Below are positions 45,663 through 54,721 of a stretch of DNA of 64,000 nt, one piece after another. The stretch lies in the NCBI RefSeq assembly GCF_013466985.1, contig NZ_CP059164.1, forward strand, positions 496,001-560,000, written 5' to 3'. This DNA comes from Nocardioides ungokensis (GTDB taxonomy: Bacteria > Actinomycetota > Actinomycetes > Propionibacteriales > Nocardioidaceae). A program made the position numbers and the translations under genes. The notes under the pieces are model-generated. The model searched no databases and had not been told where the DNA came from. It saw only the letters and a program-made list of their open reading frames with translations. Numbering within the stretch: position 1 is the first letter of the stretch; every line of letters starts with the position of its first letter.

Positions 45663-45678
45663 GAGCGGGTCACCGCTC
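45663..45678 (+). other. Small hairpin between permease and binding-protein genes
   Basis: GAGCGG-GTCA-CCGCTC directly after the permease stop. It could protect or process the mRNA between the two parts of the operon. Confidence 0.35.
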
Positions 45679-45728
45679 GCATCCGGACACGCGCGGCGGG
45701 GGCCGCGGGACACAGAAGGTTGGACGCC

Positions 45729-46682
45729 ATGCAGGTACGACGCTCACTCGCCGCGGTGCTCTCCGTAGGCACCCTGTTCCTCGCCACCGCGTGCGCCGGG
45801 AACGACCTCAACAGCTCCAAGGCCAGCGACAGCGCCTCGCCGTCGGCCTCGGGCGACAAGGGCACGGTCCACATCTCCGGGCAGAACTTCCCCGAGGCGG
45901 CCCTGGTCGCCGCGATGTACGACGAGGTCCTCACCAACGCGGGCTACACCACGGACGTGAAGCTGGTCGACACCCGCGACGTCTACATGCAGACCTTCCC
46001 GCAGGGCGTCGACGTCGTCCCCGAGTACGTCGGCGGCATCCTCGACTTCCTCAACACCACCCAGAACGGCGCCGACGCCAAGCCGATCACGACCTCCGAC
46101 GCCCAGCAGTCGATCGCGGCGGGCAAGAGCCTCCTCGACAAGCAGGGCATCACCCTGCTCAACCCGTCCGAGGCGACCGACACCAACGCGTTCTTCGTCT
46201 CGAAGGACTACGCCGACTCCGAGGGGGTCAGCACCCTCTCCGACCTCAAGGGCAAGAGCGTCGTGCTCGCCGCGGCCCCGGACTGCGAGGGCCGGCCCGA
46301 CTGCGAGGGTGGCCTGTCGGACGTCTACGGCATCGACATCACCAAGGTGCTGCCGCTCGGCTACGCCAGCGACCAGACCTACAAGTCGGTGATCGACGGC
46401 GAGTCACAGCTCGGCGAGACGAGCACCACCGACGGGACGCTCGACGCCCAGGGCTTGGTGCTGCTCGACGACGACAAGAAGATCCAGCCGGCGCAGAACC
46501 TCATCCCGGCGGTCAGCTCGGACTTCCTGAAGGCACACCCCGACGTCGCCGCCCCGCTCAACGACCTGATGGCGGCGCTCACGACCGAGAAGCTCACCGA
46601 GCTGAACGCCAATGTCGCCGTCGACCGGCAGAAGCCCGAGGACGTGGCGCACGAGTTCCTCACCCAGGCCGGCCTGCTCTGA
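45729..46682 (+). CDS. Osmoprotectant ABC transporter substrate-binding lipoprotein
   Basis: A 317-residue OpuCC/ProX-like protein. The signal peptide ends in LFLATAC with Cys as the lipid site. A Ser-rich linker precedes the binding domain: VHISGQNFPEAALVAAMYDEVL, and VDVVPEYVGGILDFLN, the hinge that closes on quaternary amines such as glycine betaine, carnitine or choline. ATG 45729 is used, with AGAAGG upstream. The import would help against osmotic stress. Confidence 0.9.
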   Translation: MQVRRSLAAVLSVGTLFLATACAGNDLNSSKASDSASPSASGDKGTVHISGQNFPEAALVAAMYDEVLTNAGYTTDVKLVDTRDVYMQTFPQGVDVVPEYVGGILDFLNTTQNGADAKPITTSDAQQSIAAGKSLLDKQGITLLNPSEATDTNAFFVSKDYADSEGVSTLSDLKGKSVVLAAAPDCEGRPDCEGGLSDVYGIDITKVLPLGYASDQTYKSVIDGESQLGETSTTDGTLDAQGLVLLDDDKKIQPAQNLIPAVSSDFLKAHPDVAAPLNDLMAALTTEKLTELNANVAVDRQKPEDVAHEFLTQAGLL

Positions 46683-46702
46683 CCTGACGCGCTCCCGGTA
46701 GT

Positions 46703-46754
46703 CCCCGCCGTTCGGCACCCGGATCCGGCCTGCCGGAGGTGCCGACCGGCGGGG
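46703..46754. terminator. Long hairpin between convergent genes
   Basis: CCCCGCCGTTCGGCACC pairs with GGTGCCGACCGGCGGGG: 17 bp with one mismatch and an 18-nt loop that contains the palindrome CCGGATCCGG. It lies between the osmoprotectant binding-protein gene and a glycosyltransferase gene. Confidence 0.7.
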
Positions 46755-46781
46755 CCCATCCCACATCGCGGGACCGCCGGC

Positions 46782-47913
46782 TCAGGGGGCGCGCAGGGCG
46801 TCGGGCAGGTCCGGCCGGTCGCTGACCGGGTGGTCGACGACCTCGCGGCCCCCGACGACCCGGGGGGAGCCCGTCGGGGTGGAGGTCGACGAACGCGAGG
46901 AACTCCTCGAGCGACGACCGTTCGCCGCGCGAGACCAGCCAGCCCATCACCCGCTGCCGCCAGGGCAGCGCCGTCTCCTCGAAGGGGACGGTGTCGGGAC
47001 CCCAGAACTCCCCGACGCCCGCGCGCAGCATCGCCCAGAACTCGTCGGAGCTGCCCGGCACGGCGCGGAAGTACTCCCACATGTCGATCGGCAGCACCCG
47101 GGCGAACCACACCCGTTGCGTCGCCTCCGAGGTCCGCTCCCGCACGACCTCGGTGCTCCACCGCTTGGTCAGGATCCGGTCCGCGAGGTCGCGCGGGTCT
47201 GCGCGCTGCTGGCTGATCGAGGACCCGTCGGAGCGGATCCGCCAGCGGTAGACCGGCTCGGTCAGCACGTCGAAGGCGCGGGCCTGGACCAGGGCCCGGG
47301 TCAGGGCCGGCTGGTCCTCGTAGCGCACGTCCTCGGGGAAGACCAGGCCCGCGCCGTCCCAGAACGAGCGCCGGTAGACCTTGTTCCACGCGAAGACGTC
47401 GGCCAGCACCAGCGGGAGGTCCTCGATGGTCGCCGCCGCGGCGGCGCTGCGGTGGTTCTCCCGCATGAGGGGAGTCATGAAGGTGCGGTCGTCGTCGAAG
47501 CGCTCGACCGCGCCGATCGCGAGGTCCGAGCCGCTGCCCTCCAGGCTGGCGACGAGGCGCTCGTAGGCCCCCGGGCTGACCAGGTCGTCGCTGTCCGCGA
47601 AGGCGAGGTAGGCCCCGGTGCTCTGCCGGGTCCCCTCGTTGCGGGCGGCGCCGAGCCCGGCGTTCGCCTGGTGGATGACGCGCACCCGCGGGTCACGGTC
47701 GGCGTAGCGGTCGGCGACCGCACCGGTCGTGTCGGTCGACCCGTCGTCCACGACCACGACCTCGAGGGCCGGGTAGGACTGGTCCAGGATGCTGTCGAGG
47801 CAGGCGGCGAGGTAGTCCTCGACGTCGTACGCCGGGACCACCACGCTCAGCAGCGCCGGGGGAGCGCCGTCGGTGGCCGGGCGCCGCCGCAGCCGGCTCA
47901 GCAGGCTCGCCAT
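46782..47913 (-). CDS. Family 2 glycosyltransferase, frameshift near the C-terminus
   Basis: About 376 residues. The GT-A nucleotide-sugar site is SVVVPAYDVEDYLAACLDSIL, VVVDDGSTD and NAGLGAARNEG, and the metal-binding part is FADSDD. The acceptor-side half is Trp-rich. Near 46868 an extra C in a run of six breaks the frame; removing it gives DGLPRVVGGREVVDHPVSDRPDLPD and a stop at 46782. As sequenced, the frame runs on to 46660 with low-complexity residues. It is transcribed in the same direction as, and just after, a sulfotransferase gene (7 nt), so they probably form one operon. Confidence 0.85.
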
Positions 47914-47920
47914 GCGGACC

Positions 47921-49030
47921 CTACGGCCGCGCGCCCGGAGCGAGCCGGGCCCGGAGCCGGGCCCGGGCCGAGGCCGGGACCAGGCGGCGCACCGGAGCCG
48001 GGACGCGCCTCGCCGCGCGGACTGCGCCCGCCCGGAGCCCGGTGGCCGCAGGCGTGACCGGAGCCTCCGCGGACTCCTGCCGGGCGCGCTCCTGGGCGCG
48101 GGCCGCGATGACCGAGGAGCGCGAGACCATCTCCGACTCCAGGTAGTAGGAGCAGTACTCCTCGTAGACCTCGTCGAGGCGCGCGCTCACGGCGTCGGTG
48201 TCCGCGCCCGCGCCGGGCAGCTCGTCGAGCGCCTCCCAGGCGCTGCGCGCGATGGTGGTGAGCCGTTCCGGCAGGTCGAGGTCGTCCCAGGTCAGGCTGA
48301 CCCGGCGCAGGGCCGGGTCGACGAAGCCCCCGACGGCCGCGCGCTGCTGCGGTCCGAGCTCCTGGAGGCCGGGCAGGGCCAGGGCGGTGCCGATCCCCTC
48401 GACGACGGGGGCCCAGTCGTCGAGCAGGTCGTGGTAGCGGACGAAGGCCCGGGCGGAGCCGCGGGTCGCGCGCTCGGTGCTTAGCAGCATGTTCACCCAG
48501 GCCGCGACGCCGTGGGCGTCCTGCAACGAGCTGTTGTAGTAGGCGCGCTTGCTGCCCACGATCTCGGCCGGTGGCCGGAGCATCGTGATGAACGACGGCT
48601 CGGCGCCGACCCGGCGCGCGATCGTCGTCCACAGGGGGAGGAACCACGAGATCCGCGGATCCTTGATCAGCAGCTCGTCGGCCTCGGAGAACTGCTGCTC
48701 GAGCCAGGTGGTCAGCACCCGGGTGGCCCCGGGGCGCTCCGCGAAACCGCTGGTGCGCGTCCACGCGTCGGGACGGGCGTCGGAGACCTGCACGTTGGCG
48801 TGCTTGAGCAGGTCGTCGTGGAAGTCGACCACCCACTGGGACTCCGAGAAGCCCTTGGGGTTGGTCTCGTCGGTGAGGACCTCGGGGGTCGGCACCACCA
48901 GCCCGAGGCGCTGCAGGATGCCAGCCACGGTGCTGGTTCCCGAGCGGCCGGCGCCGGCGACGAGGACCAGGCGGCGTGCGGTGCCCGGATGGGTCACAGA
49001 GGTCTGGGGTGACGAGTCGTCCGGGAGCAT
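47921..49030 (-). CDS. Sulfotransferase-family protein (paralogue A)
   Basis: A 369-residue protein with a PAPS-type P-loop, VAGAGRSGTSTVAGIL, near residue 26. NPKGFSESQWVVDFHDDLL, LLIKDPRISWFLPLW and FVRYHDLLDDW are shared with the divergent paralogue. The C-terminal 60 residues are Ala/Arg/Pro-rich and basic. The family transfers sulfate from PAPS to sugars or lipids; the acceptor is unknown. ATG 49030 follows a TAGCAT box by 6 nt. Confidence 0.85.
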   Translation of the reverse strand: MLPDDSSPQTSVTHPGTARRLVLVAGAGRSGTSTVAGILQRLGLVVPTPEVLTDETNPKGFSESQWVVDFHDDLLKHANVQVSDARPDAWTRTSGFAERPGATRVLTTWLEQQFSEADELLIKDPRISWFLPLWTTIARRVGAEPSFITMLRPPAEIVGSKRAYYNSSLQDAHGVAAWVNMLLSTERATRGSARAFVRYHDLLDDWAPVVEGIGTALALPGLQELGPQQRAAVGGFVDPALRRVSLTWDDLDLPERLTTIARSAWEALDELPGAGADTDAVSARLDEVYEEYCSYYLESEMVSRSSVIAARAQERARQESAEAPVTPAATGLRAGAVRAARRVPAPVRRLVPASARARLRARLAPGARP

Positions 49031-49036
49031 GGCCTG

Positions 49037-49042
49037 ATGCTA
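49037..49042 (-). promoter_or_regulatory. -10 box of the leaderless sulfotransferase A gene
   Basis: TAGCAT on the minus strand, 6 nt before ATG 49030. Confidence 0.6.
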
Positions 49043-49125
49043 GCCAGTCCCGCGGGCGCGGCGACGCCCCGGGCGGAGGCAGGTGGGGGGACCGGCTGGG
49101 TGAGGCTCGTACGGCCCCCTCGGGC

Positions 49126-49131
49126 TATCCT
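49126..49131 (+). promoter_or_regulatory. -10 box of the sulfotransferase B gene
   Basis: TATCCT, predicting a start near 49138 and a leader of about 60 nt with GGAGG before ATG 49200. Confidence 0.45.
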
Positions 49132-49199
49132 GAGCCACCGGCACCACCGCGTGTCTCCTGCGTCAACACACCACGACTGCGTCTATGGAGGTCGAGTCG

Positions 49200-50330
49200 A
49201 TGCTCGAACAGGTTCCGGTCGAAGCGGATACGGACAAGCTGACCGATGAGGACCTGGCGATGTCGGCGACCCCTGGTGCGGTGGACGCCCAGCGCAAGGT
49301 CGTGCTGGTCGCCGGCTCCGGCCGCAGCGGCACCAGCCTGATGTCGGGGATCCTCAAGCACATGGGGATGCACGTGCCCGAGCCCGAGGTGGTCGCCGAC
49401 GCGACCAATCCCAAGGGCTTCGGCGAGCCCCGCTGGGTGGTCGACTTCCACGAGACGCTGCTCAAGCGCGTCAACGTCCACACCGCGGACGCCCGGCCCA
49501 GTGCCTGGTTCGACGCCGGTCGCGCCGGCACCCGGGAGCTGAACCGCTCCGAGCTCACCACGTGGCTCGAGGAGCAGTTCGCGCACAGTGACTCGCTGGT
49601 GATCAAGGACCCGCGGATCTCGTGGTTCCTGGGCCTGTGGCGCGTGGCCGCGGTGCGGTCCGGCGCGTCGACGCGCACCATCACCATGCTGCGCCCGCCC
49701 GCCGAGGTGGTGGGCAGCAAGAACGCCTACTACGGCGGCCGGCAGGGCGACATCAGCCGGCTGGCCGGCTGGGCCAACGTGATGCTGTGCACCGAGCGCG
49801 CCACCCGCGGCTCGGCCCGGGCGTTCGTCCGCTACCACGACCTGCTCGACGACTGGACCAAGACCGTGGTGCGGCTCGGCGAGGAGCTCGACCTCGCGGA
49901 GGTCGCCGAGGCCGGCACCGGCAAGATGCAGGAGGTCCACACCTTCGTCGACCCGCAGCTGCGCCGGGTGCGCGCCACGTGGGACGACCTCTCGGTCCCG
50001 GACAACCTGCGTGAGGTCGCGCAGGCCACTTGGGACCAGCTCAACCTGCTCGCCGAGCCCGGGGGTGACACCCCGGAGGTCCACGCGGCCCTCGACGAGC
50101 TGCGCCGTGCCTACGGGGCCGTCTACTCCGACGCAGAGGCGCTGGCCAACTCCAGCGTGGTCGCGGCCGGCCCGGCGTTCCTGCGGGCGACCCGCCAGGC
50201 CCGGGCCGCCCAGGCCGAGGCGGAGGCGGCCGCTGCCTTCGAGGCGGCGTCCCCGATGCGCAAGACCTACCTGCGGACCCGGCGCGCCGGTGGACGGGTG
50301 AAGCGGCGCCTGCAGAACCGGGGTGAGTGA
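49200..50330 (+). CDS. Sulfotransferase-family protein (paralogue B)
   Basis: A 376-residue protein, clearly homologous to paralogue A along its length: VAGSGRSGTSLMSGIL P-loop, NPKGFGEPRWVVDFHETLL, LVIKDPRISWFLGLW and an identical FVRYHDLLDDW. I chose ATG 49200 because GGAGG lies 8 nt before it; an in-frame ATG at 49185 overlaps that site. It is divergent from paralogue A, and the stop is 3 nt before the start of a glycosyltransferase gene, so the two act together. Confidence 0.85.
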   Translation: MLEQVPVEADTDKLTDEDLAMSATPGAVDAQRKVVLVAGSGRSGTSLMSGILKHMGMHVPEPEVVADATNPKGFGEPRWVVDFHETLLKRVNVHTADARPSAWFDAGRAGTRELNRSELTTWLEEQFAHSDSLVIKDPRISWFLGLWRVAAVRSGASTRTITMLRPPAEVVGSKNAYYGGRQGDISRLAGWANVMLCTERATRGSARAFVRYHDLLDDWTKTVVRLGEELDLAEVAEAGTGKMQEVHTFVDPQLRRVRATWDDLSVPDNLREVAQATWDQLNLLAEPGGDTPEVHAALDELRRAYGAVYSDAEALANSSVVAAGPAFLRATRQARAAQAEAEAAAAFEAASPMRKTYLRTRRAGGRVKRRLQNRGE

Positions 50331-50333
50331 GCG

Positions 50334-51311
50334 ATGACGGACAACCACCTCCAGCTCTCCAACCTCGAGGAGCGCCACGACTTCGACGTCTCGTGGCCCC
50401 GCGACTTCCACGCACAGAAGCCGGGCGTCACCGCGGTGCTGCGGGTCAAGAACGAGGCGCGGAGCCTGCCTTGGGTCCTGCCCCCGCTCTTCGAGGCGGT
50501 CCAGCACGTGGTGGTCGTCGACAACCAGTCCGACGACGGCACCCCCGACGTGGCCCGTGCGGTCGCCGAGCAGGTCGGCGCCGCCGAGCGCCTGACCGTG
50601 ACGGCGTACCCCTTCGACGTGAGCCGGTGCGGTGCCGAGCACCTCGCGACGCCCGAGGCGTCGGTGCACAACCTCGCCTACTTCTACAACTGGTCCTTCG
50701 CGCACGTGGACACGTCGTACTCCATGAAGTGGGACGGCGACATGGTGCTGACCCGGGAGGGGATCGAGACCTTCGCCGACCTCTCTTGGCAGCTGGAGAG
50801 CGTGGAGGCGGTCATCGCGATGCCGCGCCACCCGCTCTTCGTGGAGAGCGAGCGGGTCGCCTACCTCGACGTCTACATGATCAACGTCGAGGAGTACGTC
50901 TTCCCCATGGGCGAGGAGTACCGCCACGTCAAGGCCTACGAGTGGGAGATGCGGATGGTGCCGCGGCAGGCACGCCGGGTGCGCCTCCCCGAGGGCCTGT
51001 GCGTCGAGCTGAAGTACCTCGACAGCGACGAGTTCGACCACTGGGACGGGCAGGACGCCTTCGGGGCCACCCCGCGCACGATGCGCAAGCTCCGCGAGTG
51101 GGAGGTCTTCCACGCCCTCAAGGAGGGACGTGCCGACGAGATCGAGGGTGTCGTCCGGATCGAGGCGCCCGCGGACTACGACCACGTGATCACCTACGTC
51201 ACGCAGGCCTGGCTGCCCCGCCGGCCGCGCCCCGTCACGGTCCCGCTCGACCAGCGGCCGGGCTTCGATGCCGAGGCCCCCGAGGTTCCGGTCCGGGCCG
51301 ACAGCCGCTGA
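50334..51311 (+). CDS. Glycosyltransferase family 2-like protein
   Basis: A 325-residue GT-A-like protein. AVLRVKNEARSLPWVLPPL is the nucleotide-binding strand and loop, VVDNQSDDGT the second, and MKWDGDMVLT the DxD-like metal site. The short length and lack of membrane helices suggest a cytosolic transferase acting on a lipid-linked or small acceptor. It directly follows sulfotransferase B, so sugar transfer and sulfation may be sequential. Confidence 0.8.
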   Translation: MTDNHLQLSNLEERHDFDVSWPRDFHAQKPGVTAVLRVKNEARSLPWVLPPLFEAVQHVVVVDNQSDDGTPDVARAVAEQVGAAERLTVTAYPFDVSRCGAEHLATPEASVHNLAYFYNWSFAHVDTSYSMKWDGDMVLTREGIETFADLSWQLESVEAVIAMPRHPLFVESERVAYLDVYMINVEEYVFPMGEEYRHVKAYEWEMRMVPRQARRVRLPEGLCVELKYLDSDEFDHWDGQDAFGATPRTMRKLREWEVFHALKEGRADEIEGVVRIEAPADYDHVITYVTQAWLPRRPRPVTVPLDQRPGFDAEAPEVPVRADSR

Positions 51312-51345
51312 CGGGGGTCGGTCGCCCCCGACCGGCTCAGCCGGT
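51312..51345. terminator. Double hairpin between convergent genes
   Basis: CGGGGG-TCGGTCG-CCCCCG (51312-51330) is followed at once by ACCGGC-TCA-GCCGGT (51331-51345), which touches the stop codon of the sulfotransferase gene on the other strand. Confidence 0.5.
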
Positions 51346-52228
51346 CAGTCGTGCTGGGGGTGGGCGACGACCTTCTTGGCGTACTGCGCAGCCAGCTCGT
51401 CGGGCTGCAGGTCGCCGTCGATCAGGCGCTGCAGCGGCCACTGGGACACGTCGAGCCCCGAGAGCTTCTTGAAGACCGCGAAGTCCTGCCGGTAGCGCTC
51501 CACGAGGCCGGCGATGTCCGCGGGCGTGGGGGTGGTGCCCACCACGGTGGGCTTGCCCGGCATCGAGTGCGGGAGGTCGGGTAGGTCCGGAAGGCGTGGA
51601 TGCCGAGGAACTCGGTGATCTTGTCGAGCGCGTTGCGGTAGTCGCCGAGGAACGAGCGGAACTCCAGGGCGTGGACCTGGTCGGCGCCCATCACCGCGAT
51701 GGCGCGCTCGAGCTGGGCGCCGTAGTAGCCGCGCACGACACCGGAGTTCATCCGGTAGCCGTCCACGTTGGCCCCCTCGGGGATGTGGTCCTCGAGGCCG
51801 TCGGGCGCGAAGCGGGTCAGGAACTCGGGCCAGTCCGGGGCCACCTCGGGCCAGCGGTTGACGTTCATGACCCACTGCGAGAACAGCCGCTCGATGGGGT
51901 CCCGGAAGATCGCGATGATCTTCATGTCGGGGTTGTAGGCACGGATCCGCTCGAGGGCCTGCGGCCACCACAGGTAGAGCGGGGTGGCGTCGCCCATCAG
52001 CTGCGGGCGGGGTCGCTTGGCCGGCACGGTGAAGTCGGAGAAGTCCCCGCTGGCCCAGTCGCGCTTCTCGTCGTCGAAGTAGTGCATCTCCTTCTTCGGA
52101 GCGCGCTGGATCATGCGGTGCTTGTCGAGCATCGCGGAGAGGGTGCTCGTCCCGGACTTCTGGGTGCCTGCGATGCAGAAGGTGTACCGCCTGTCGCCGA
52201 AGTCGTTCTCCGGCTCGATCTCCGTCAA
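51345..52228 (-). CDS. Sulfotransferase of the heparan/StaH-like class, frameshift near the C-terminus
   Basis: About 294 residues. The 5'-phosphosulfate loop is IAGTQKSGTSTLSAML and the 3'-phosphate motif is IIAIFRDPIERLFSQW; KEMHYFDDE and DATPLYLWWPQALERI also match this class. The frame slips near 51577; adding one G to TACCCGACC gives YPDLPHSMPGKPTVVG and the true C-terminus. I use TTG 52228 as start because GGAGGA lies 6 nt upstream; ATG 52243 and TTG 52267 are weaker. It is unrelated in detail to paralogues A and B, so the cluster has two kinds of sulfotransferase. Confidence 0.8.
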
Positions 52229-52370
52229 CGCAATTCCTCCCATGAACCAGCCCGGCAGACGCGTCAACTGGTTCGAAAAACGGCCATCCCCAGAGGCAGG
52301 AGGCTAACACGGAGGCGGGAGTCGCCCTCGTCACACCGCGACGCCGTTCCCCCGGGAAGCAACCGCGTCC

Positions 52371-52376
52371 TAGTGT
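52371..52376 (+). promoter_or_regulatory. -10 box of the pantothenate operon
   Basis: TAGTGT; the predicted start near 52383 gives a leader of about 80 nt ending with GGAGGG before ATG 52465. Confidence 0.45.
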
Positions 52377-52464
52377 GTGTTCACTGCACAGACCGAGACA
52401 CGTCCGGTACCCGCACCGGCCCTCGCCCGAGGGCGTCGGAGGGACTGGAACGGAGGGTTCACGC

Positions 52465-53400
52465 ATGAAGAGCTCCACCTCGACGCCCACCTTCAGGGTC
52501 GGCGTCATCGGCGCCGGCCGGGTCGGCGGCGTCCTGGCCGCCGCCCTGCGCGACGCCGGCCACCGGGTCGTGGCCGCCGGGGGCGAGTCCGACGCCTCCC
52601 GCCACCGCATCGCCGAGCTCCTGCCGGGCACCCGGCACGCGAAGCCCACCGCGGTCGCCCGCGCCTGCGACCTGCTGCTGCTGACGGTCCCGGACGACAT
52701 GCTGCCCAACGTCGTGACGATGCTCAGCGCCAGCGGCGCCATCCGCGAGGGGCAGTACGTCGTGCACACCTCCGGTCGGCACGGCCTGGGCGTGCTGGAG
52801 CCGGCCGCGGCGGCCGGTGCCCACGTGGTCGCCATGCACCCGGCGATGACGTTCACCGGCACCCCGGTGGACCTCCCGCGCCTGTCCGGCTGCGTCTTCG
52901 GCCTCACCGCCGGACCGGGCGAGCGGGCCATCGCCGAGCGTCTCGTCGCCGACCTCGGCGGCCGCCCGATGTGGGTCGCCGAGGAGATGCGCACGCTCTA
53001 CCACGCCGGGCTCGCACACGGCGCCAACCACCTGGTCACCCTCGTCACCGAGGCCATGGAGATCCTGACCGCGGCGGGGGCCGACGACCCCGCGGGCACG
53101 CTCCGGCCGCTGCTGGCGGCGGCGCTCGACAACGCCCTGGAGCACGGCGACGCCGCCCTCACCGGCCCGATCGTCCGCGGTGACGTCAACACGGTCCGGG
53201 CACACCTCGAGGACATCGAGGCCAACGCGCCGCAGACCCTGGCGTCGTACGTCGCACTGGCGCGGGCCACCGTCGACCGCGCCGTGACCGACGGCCGGCT
53301 GCTGCCGATCCGGGCCGCAGCCATCCGCCGGGTCCTCGACGAGTCGGTGGACGCCCAGGCGCCCGCTCCGGGGTCGACCCCGCGACCGACGCTGCCATGA
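52465..53400 (+). CDS. Rossmann-like / DUF2520 protein of the pantothenate locus
   Basis: A 311-residue NAD(P)-binding protein. The dinucleotide fold opens with [22 protein letters not shown], then [11 protein letters not shown] and [13 protein letters not shown]; the helical DUF2520-like half starts near residue 170 ([22 protein letters not shown]). The layout is that of 6-phosphogluconate or ketopantoate reductases. It overlaps panC by 4 nt, and in actinobacteria the pair is conserved. A ketopantoate-reductase role is possible but not shown. Confidence 0.85.
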   Translation: MKSSTSTPTFRVGVIGAGRVGGVLAAALRDAGHRVVAAGGESDASRHRIAELLPGTRHAKPTAVARACDLLLLTVPDDMLPNVVTMLSASGAIREGQYVVHTSGRHGLGVLEPAAAAGAHVVAMHPAMTFTGTPVDLPRLSGCVFGLTAGPGERAIAERLVADLGGRPMWVAEEMRTLYHAGLAHGANHLVTLVTEAMEILTAAGADDPAGTLRPLLAAALDNALEHGDAALTGPIVRGDVNTVRAHLEDIEANAPQTLASYVALARATVDRAVTDGRLLPIRAAAIRRVLDESVDAQAPAPGSTPRPTLP

Positions 53401-54293
53401 GTGCCACACCGCTGGTCGCGCGCACCCGCGACGAGCTCGCCGAGATCCTGTCCCCGGCCCGCTCCGGGGGGCGCCCGGTCGGACTGGTGCCGACCATGGG
53501 CGCGCTCCACGAGGGCCATGCCAGCCTGATGCGGGTCGCGCGTGAGCACGTCGCCGACGGTGCGCTGGTCGTGTCGATCTTCGTCAACCCGCTGCAGTTC
53601 GGTGCCGGCGAGGACCTCGACCGCTACCCCCGCACGCTCGAGGCCGACCTGAAGGTCTGTGAGCGCGAGGGCGTCGACGTCGTCTTCGCGCCGTCGGTCG
53701 ACGAGGTCTATCCCGGCGGGGAGCCGCAGGTCACGGTCGAGCCGGGGCCGCTGGCCACGGTGCTCGAGGGCAGCACCCGTCCCGGGCACTTCAGGGGCGT
53801 GCTGACCGTGGTGGCCAAGCTCCTCGGCCTGGTCCGCCCCGACGTGGCCGTCTTCGGCGAGAAGGACTACCAGCAGCTGGTGCTGATCAAGCGGATGGTG
53901 CTGGACCTCAACATGCCCGTCACGGTCGTCGGTGCCCCCACGCAGCGGGAGCCCGACGGGCTCGCGCTCTCCAGCCGCAACCGCTACCTCGAGGACGAGC
54001 CGCGCCAGGAGGCGGTCGCGCTCAGCCGGACCCTGCGGGCCGCCCAGGAGGTGGCGGAGTACGGCGCCGACGTCGCGCTCGACGCGGCCCGGGCGGAGCT
54101 GCGGCGCACGACCGGCGTCGACCTGGACTACCTGGCCCTCACCGACCCCGAGCTGGGTGACCTGCCGCCCGACGTACCGGCCGGCACCGAGGCCCGGATC
54201 CTGGTGGCCGCCCGTGTGGGCGGCACCCGCCTCATCGACAACATGCCCCTCACCCTCGGGTCCGCGCCCGACCAGCGCCAGGAGGAACTCTGA
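53397..54293 (+). CDS. panC: Pantothenate synthetase
   Basis: A 298-residue ATP-dependent ligase joining pantoate and beta-alanine. The nucleotide motifs are [24 protein letters not shown] and SSRNRYL, with PEVDEVYP-like VDEVYPGG between. ATG 53397 overlaps the preceding stop, and its own stop overlaps the panD ATG, so all three genes are coupled. Confidence 0.96.
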   Translation: MSATPLVARTRDELAEILSPARSGGRPVGLVPTMGALHEGHASLMRVAREHVADGALVVSIFVNPLQFGAGEDLDRYPRTLEADLKVCEREGVDVVFAPSVDEVYPGGEPQVTVEPGPLATVLEGSTRPGHFRGVLTVVAKLLGLVRPDVAVFGEKDYQQLVLIKRMVLDLNMPVTVVGAPTQREPDGLALSSRNRYLEDEPRQEAVALSRTLRAAQEVAEYGADVALDAARAELRRTTGVDLDYLALTDPELGDLPPDVPAGTEARILVAARVGGTRLIDNMPLTLGSAPDQRQEEL

Positions 54294-54712
54294 TGCTCCG
54301 CACGATGATGAAGAGCAAGATCCACCGCGCCACCGTCACCCAGGCGGACCTGCACTACGTCGGGTCGGTGACCGTCGACGAGGACCTGCTCGAGGCGGCC
54401 GACCTGCTGCCCGGCGAGCTGGTCCACATCGTCGACATCACCAACGGCGCCCGCCTGGAGACCTACACGATCGCCGGGGAGCGCGGCTCCGGGGTGATCG
54501 GGATCAACGGCGCGGCCGCCAGGCTGGTGCACCCCGGTGACCTGGTGATCCTGATCGGCTACGGCCAGATGGACACCGAGGAGGCCAGGTCCTTCCAGCC
54601 CCACGTCGTCTTCGTCGACGCGGACAACAAGGTCCTGGCGACCGGGTTCGACCCGGCCGAGACCTTCGGCGGCAACGGTCTGGTCCGCGGTGACGCGACC
54701 GCCGGGCGATAG
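54293..54712 (+). CDS. panD: Aspartate 1-decarboxylase
   Basis: A 139-residue pyruvoyl enzyme that makes beta-alanine for PanC. The chain cleaves itself between Gly24 and Ser25 in [10 protein letters not shown], turning Ser25 into the pyruvoyl group. The later [13 protein letters not shown] loop is conserved. The TAG stop is part of the next promoter. The beta-alanine and pantoate supply genes are thus next to each other. Confidence 0.96.
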   Translation: MLRTMMKSKIHRATVTQADLHYVGSVTVDEDLLEAADLLPGELVHIVDITNGARLETYTIAGERGSGVIGINGAAARLVHPGDLVILIGYGQMDTEEARSFQPHVVFVDADNKVLATGFDPAETFGGNGLVRGDATAGR

Positions 54713-54715
54713 CCT
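54710..54715 (+). promoter_or_regulatory. -10 box built on the panD stop codon
   Basis: TAGCCT; TAG is the panD stop. Six nt later comes ATG 54722, so nadB is probably leaderless. Confidence 0.6.
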
Positions 54716-54721
54716 GCATGA

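Noticed and set aside
46660..46781. An extra 41-residue C-terminal tail on the glycosyltransferase
   Set aside because: The tail is a product of one extra C near 46868. The corrected frame ends at 46782 with ordinary sequence, and the tail region is a terminator hairpin.
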